Source: Bacteroidota bacterium
Lineage (GTDB): Bacteria > Bacteroidota > Bacteroidia > Chitinophagales > Chitinophagaceae
Reading direction: 5' to 3'
Assembly: GCA_023409675.1 (NCBI GenBank)
Contig: JAEYRC010000077.1
Location: 1 to 10,126 of the forward strand
Length of the DNA stretch: 10,126 nucleotides
Shown here: positions 6,983 to 10,126 of the stretch, piece after piece
Layout of the letters: every line of letters starts with the position of its first letter
Position numbering within the stretch: the stretch's first letter is position 1
Made by a program: the position numbers and the translations under genes
The notes under the pieces: generated by a model
Told to the model about the DNA's origin: nothing
The model's database searches: none
What the model saw: the letters and a program-made list of their open reading frames with translations, nothing else

Positions 6983-7762
6983 ATGATCGTTTCTGCAATA
7001 CAAAGCCGGTTATTTTGGGAGGATAAGGCAGCCAATCTCGGGATGTTTACGAATAAGATCAATGCAATAAGCGGCAGTCATATAATAGTTCTTCCGGAAA
7101 TGTTCAGTACAGGATTTAGTATGAAACCCGGAGAACTGGCCGAAACCATGGATGGACCGACTATTCAATGGATGAAAAATACGGCGGCAGAAAAGCGGGT
7201 AATCCTAACCGGTAGTTTGATCATAGAAGAAAGCGGAAAATATTACAACCGGATGATCTGGATGCTTCCGGATGGAACCATGGGGCATTATGACAAGCGG
7301 CATCTTTTTGCCTATGCAGGCGAAGACAAACAATATGAGCCGGGTAAGCGGCGCTGTATCGCTTCGGTGAACGGATGGAAGATCAACCTGGTGATCTGCT
7401 ATGACCTTCGGTTTCCGGTTTGGTTACGGCAATCCGCAACCGAACATGGCGATCCGGAATATGATGTACTTATTGTTGTCGCTAACTGGCCCGCCAAAAG
7501 AACGCAGGCCTGGAAAACGCTCTTACAGGCTCGCGCTATCGAAAACCAGTGTTATGTTGTTGGGGTGAACCGTGTCGGGGATGATGGTCATGGTATCGCG
7601 CATAGCGGAGATTCAATGATCATCGGACCCATGGGTGAGGTGTTGCAGCATGAGACTGATACAGAAATTGTGTTAACAGAAAAATTGGATAAAGAACTGC
7701 TGTACGAGACCCGGGAGAAGCTGCCTTTTCTGAGGGATAGAGACCGTTTTACAATATATTGA
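6983..7762 (+). CDS. yafV: Omega-amidase, YafV-type nitrilase-family hydrolase
   Basis: A 259-residue cytoplasmic enzyme of the carbon-nitrogen hydrolase (nitrilase) superfamily. The catalytic triad is visible: Glu39 in VLPEMFSTGF, Lys105 in HYDKRHLF and Cys139 in LVICYDLRFPVW. Further family matches are VVANWPAKRTQAWKTLLQAR (165-184), AIENQCYVVGVNRVGDDGHG (185-204) and SGDSMIIGPMGE (208-219). The block HYDKRHLF plus CYDLRFPVW plus ANWPA is diagnostic for the YafV/omega-amidase branch, which hydrolyses alpha-ketoglutaramate or ketosuccinamate to 2-oxoacids as metabolite repair after glutamine or asparagine transamination. Length is normal and there is no signal peptide. The ATG at 6983 aligns with the family N-terminus (MIVSAIQSRLFWED). 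It follows the dioxygenase fusion by 71 bp on the same strand, with no obvious functional link, and converges on the S41 peptidase gene. Confidence 0.93.
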   Translation: MIVSAIQSRLFWEDKAANLGMFTNKINAISGSHIIVLPEMFSTGFSMKPGELAETMDGPTIQWMKNTAAEKRVILTGSLIIEESGKYYNRMIWMLPDGTMGHYDKRHLFAYAGEDKQYEPGKRRCIASVNGWKINLVICYDLRFPVWLRQSATEHGDPEYDVLIVVANWPAKRTQAWKTLLQARAIENQCYVVGVNRVGDDGHGIAHSGDSMIIGPMGEVLQHETDTEIVLTEKLDKELLYETREKLPFLRDRDRFTIY

Positions 7763-7830
7763 TGATTGGGCAATTGCATAATAATATGGTTTGCCTTTCC
7801 CCCGACAAACAAAAGCATTTGAATGGATTA

Positions 7831-9345
7831 TTATTTTCCTGATGCATTTTGTTTGAGTTCGATCAACCGCCGGACCAGGCCGGGCCGCAGATCCAGTCCG
7901 CTGCGGATCATTTCACCATCCGTTTTAATTTCAAGATCGGGCAGCACACCACGTCCGCCAGCTACCAGAGCAGCGTTCATTACCAGGCGGAATTTAGGAA
8001 GCCGGAAGCGCAGACCGGTATTGGGTAATGTAACTTCCGGGATCATCCAGGCGGTGTTGCCGTAAGCGCCGCCTCCGGTCTCTTCACCCACGATCAGTAC
8101 ATTCGATTGTCCTTTTAACTTACCGGCAAAAATGGAGGCTGCAGAAAAGGAATTTCCTCCGGTGAGAATATAAATGTCGCCATCGAAATGATGCTTTCGC
8201 TTTGGCTTAAAAACCTTCCGTTCAAAATAACCAAAATGATAATTACCATCGGCCTGCCGGCGGGTTACCACAGTCATCAGCATCCAGTACAGGTGTTGCA
8301 TACGGATATGCTTCCTGTATTGCGAACTTTTTTTGATAGCGTAGAGCGAGTCGGCAATTAAGAACGGCTTATCAGCCAGGTAACGCAAAAGCATAACCGC
8401 ATTTCCGGCATCGCCACCGCCATTCCCGCGAATATCGACCACCAGGTTTCTGACATCAGCTTTATCAAGGTACCGGAATGTTTTTCGGAAAAAGGAGGGT
8501 AATGAATTTCCCCTTCCAAAGGTTCTCAGGGTCATATATGCTGAACTCAGGGCCGTATCGAGTTGAACGTTCCGGGCGATCATGCGGCGCTGCGACCGGC
8601 GTTCGCGACGGCTCAGCTTTTTATCACTGCGCTGCCGTACGATATACAGGCTATCCTTAGCAGGATCGAACCAGGGAAAAGTGCCGGAAACCATATTGTT
8701 GGCGCTATCCGTATAAACAATGGAAAATGAGTCCCGCAATCCGTAAGCATTGCGATACCAGCCGCCAAAGTTTCCTGAATTACTCAGTCCCTGGTATTTT
8801 CCCGAGATCGCATACCCATCAGCAGGAATAAACTGAAAAAGGCTGTCCCGGATTTCGGGGATTGATTTTCCATCAATGAAGTGTACTGCCGTTCCCCGCT
8901 GCAGAGGAACATTGCGCAGAAGATTACCCCGCACCATGGCGCTGTCTCCATAAAAGGTCAGGCTTAATGGAAACATGAGGTTTTTAGCTGTATCCAGGTA
9001 GCTGGAGAATTTTTTGGAGTACCGAACCGAGGTATGTCCGCAGCGGATCTGTGTAGCGGTATAGGTCAGCAGGGTTCTGAACTGTCGCTCTGTAAGTGAA
9101 TCTTTCAGTGACGCATAACCGCTGTTAAAATAATAATCCATCGAATCCTTCGGGGTAAACCAATACAGGCTTGGGTGCGACTCTTCAAGAATATTGCGGA
9201 AAAGGGTAAAATCTTTGCGCAGGTCTTCAACAGGAAATTTTCGTTCTTCCATGGCGATGCGGCTGCTGCTGCAGGAGCAAAAGGCCAGTACTGCAGCTGC
9301 CAGGAGGATGCGAAGAGACCGCAGGGTCAGCAAGCTTACCATCAT
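7831..9345 (-). CDS. S41-family (C-terminal processing-type) lipoprotein peptidase
   Basis: A 504-residue predicted lipoprotein serine peptidase of family S41. I chose the ATG at 9345-9343: it overlaps the thiL stop as ATGA and gives a clean signal sequence (MMVSLLTLRSLRILLAAAV) leading to Cys23/Cys25. A start at 9366 would add seven residues including an acidic one. Landmarks in this numbering are SHPSLYW (56-62), CGHTSVRYSKKF (102-113), a PDZ-like stretch around GTAVHFIDGKSI (151-162), VVDIRGNGGGDAGNAV (302-317), LTGGNSFSAASIFAG (394-408) with Ser401 the probable nucleophile, and VGEETGGGAYGN (419-430). The C-terminus (GVLPDLEIKT) is the usual end-of-domain pattern. A very basic segment (KKLSRRERRSQRRM, 242-255) sits between the PDZ-like and catalytic parts. 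The natural substrate is unknown; such lipoproteins usually act in the periplasm or at the outer membrane. It may be co-transcribed with thiL; the proteins have no evident shared role. Confidence 0.88.
   Translation of the reverse strand: MMVSLLTLRSLRILLAAAVLAFCSCSSSRIAMEERKFPVEDLRKDFTLFRNILEESHPSLYWFTPKDSMDYYFNSGYASLKDSLTERQFRTLLTYTATQIRCGHTSVRYSKKFSSYLDTAKNLMFPLSLTFYGDSAMVRGNLLRNVPLQRGTAVHFIDGKSIPEIRDSLFQFIPADGYAISGKYQGLSNSGNFGGWYRNAYGLRDSFSIVYTDSANNMVSGTFPWFDPAKDSLYIVRQRSDKKLSRRERRSQRRMIARNVQLDTALSSAYMTLRTFGRGNSLPSFFRKTFRYLDKADVRNLVVDIRGNGGGDAGNAVMLLRYLADKPFLIADSLYAIKKSSQYRKHIRMQHLYWMLMTVVTRRQADGNYHFGYFERKVFKPKRKHHFDGDIYILTGGNSFSAASIFAGKLKGQSNVLIVGEETGGGAYGNTAWMIPEVTLPNTGLRFRLPKFRLVMNAALVAGGRGVLPDLEIKTDGEMIRSGLDLRPGLVRRLIELKQNASGK
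9342..9345 (-). promoter_or_regulatory. ATGA stop/start overlap, thiL to S41 peptidase
   Basis: On the minus strand the thiL stop TGA (9344-9342) shares bases with an ATG (9345-9343), and a second ATG (9342-9340) follows directly. AGGCAGGG lies just upstream. This fits translational coupling and is the main reason for preferring 9345 as the peptidase start. Confidence 0.55.
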
Positions 9346-10126
9346 CCCTGCCTGAATGCGGTCCATCCCTGTGCTGTTACCGGGTGGCTGTTACCGGATT
9401 TGGTTACAATCTTTCTGCCCAGTTCCGCATCGGTCATATAGCCGATCACACTGATTTGTTCATTAAGGACCAGTATATCATGATCTGCAGCGGGAAGGGT
9501 GAACAGGAGTTCATAATCTTCTCCACCGCTTAAGGCACAGGCGGTTGGGTCGATCTCAAATTTGAAGGCGGCTTTTTTCATATCCTCATGCACAGGTATT
9601 TTTTCTTCAAACAAAACACATCCAAGTGAACTGTTGTTGCAGAGGTGGAGCACTTCAGAGCTTAGTCCGTCACTGATATCCATCATGGAGGTCGGCATTA
9701 TATCTTCAGCTTCGAAAAATTCAATGATATCTTTGCGTGCTTCCGGTTTAAGCAGTCGTCCGATCACATATTCTTCCTGTTCCAGGTCGGGCTGAATTCC
9801 GGGATTTTCGAGAAAAATCTTTTTCTCGCGCTCCAGGAACAGCAGACCGATATATGCTGCCCCAAGATCGCCTGAACAGCAAATAATATCCCCCTGACGG
9901 GCAGTATTCCGTTTAACAAATTTTTCCGGTGCTACCTCACCGATAGCTGTAACCGAAATGATGAAACCTTTGACTGAACTGCTGGTATCGCCACCAATCA
10001 GGTCGACGTTATAGCGTTCGCAGGCTGCATATACACCCTCGTAAAATTCATCCAGAGCTTCCAGGCTGAACCGGTTCGAGAAGGCAATATTAAGGGTTAC
10101 CTGCGTTGGAATGGCATTCATCGCTT
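9342..10126 (-). CDS. thiL: Thiamine-monophosphate kinase ThiL, N-terminus outside window
   Basis: The C-terminal 260 or so residues of ThiL, which uses ATP to convert thiamine monophosphate to thiamine diphosphate in the cytoplasm. The frame remains open to the right edge. The internal Met at 10121 (in AMNAIPTQ) is not the true start, because family members are about 330-350 residues and the N-terminal ATP/Mg region is missing here. Counting from that Met, visible motifs are DLIGGDTSSS (40-49), CCSGDLGAAYIGLLFL (81-96), GRLLKPEAR (121-129), MDISDGLSSEVLHLC (147-161), ALSGGEDYELLFTLP (196-210) and a final GWTAF. These are the aspartate-rich Mg/phosphate sites and the glycine-rich loops of the AIR-synthase-related fold. 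No frameshift is seen. Its stop overlaps the start of the S41 peptidase gene. Confidence 0.95.
   Translation of the reverse strand, partial: AMNAIPTQVTLNIAFSNRFSLEALDEFYEGVYAACERYNVDLIGGDTSSSVKGFIISVTAIGEVAPEKFVKRNTARQGDIICCSGDLGAAYIGLLFLEREKKIFLENPGIQPDLEQEEYVIGRLLKPEARKDIIEFFEAEDIMPTSMMDISDGLSSEVLHLCNNSSLGCVLFEEKIPVHEDMKKAAFKFEIDPTACALSGGEDYELLFTLPAADHDILVLNEQISVIGYMTDAELGRKIVTKSGNSHPVTAQGWTAFRQG

Noticed and set aside
7763..7830. Possible bidirectional terminator between the convergent amidase and S41 genes (GGCAA at 7769-7773, TTGCC at 7791-7795)
   Set aside because: The stem is only 5 bp with a loop of about 17 nt and there is no T-tract, so it is not supportable as an intrinsic terminator.
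1..10126. CRISPR arrays, tRNA or rRNA genes, transposases, attachment sites
   Set aside because: No regularly spaced repeats with spacers, cloverleaf-like sequence, transposase motifs or terminal inverted repeats were seen on reading both strands.

Overview
The window looks like chromosomal DNA from a member of the Bacteroidota, most likely Chitinophagaceae-like. The evidence is an RHS protein segment with the phylum-typical DHLGNVR motif, four probable lipoproteins, a membrane-anchored LytTR regulator, and a DUF1080 protein next to a cytochrome-type lipoprotein dehydrogenase. Base composition is moderate, gene density is high, and there are no tRNA, rRNA, CRISPR or transposase signals. The genus assignment is inference.

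Layout. Positions 1-4333 read leftward. A large lipoprotein dehydrogenase with a C-terminal cytochrome c domain (1655-4333) is followed by a secreted DUF1080 (3-keto-disaccharide hydrolase) protein (845-1540). A 5'-truncated RHS core segment (1-848) then starts inside the DUF1080 stop codon and runs off the window. The 114-bp gap between the first two genes carries an intergenic repeat with a 10-bp period. A 478-bp divergent spacer (4334-4811) separates this block from three rightward genes: a four-helix membrane LytTR regulator (4812-5648), a lipoprotein fusing an intradiol-dioxygenase-like domain to a thioredoxin-like CxxC domain (5715-6911), and an omega-amidase of the YafV type (6983-7762). 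From the right edge, thiL (thiamine-monophosphate kinase, N-terminus outside the window) reads leftward and overlaps, by ATGA, an S41-family lipoprotein peptidase (7831-9345). That peptidase converges on the amidase gene.

How the genes may work together. The dehydrogenase and DUF1080 protein plausibly act together outside the cytoplasm, one oxidising a sugar or other alcohol and passing electrons to its heme, the other cleaving a keto-glycoside. The divergent LytTR gene is a candidate regulator of either flank. ThiL and the amidase are housekeeping or metabolite-repair enzymes. Two places deserve most attention: the dioxygenase/thioredoxin-like fusion lipoprotein, and the exact junction where an internal piece of an RHS gene abuts the end of the DUF1080 gene.
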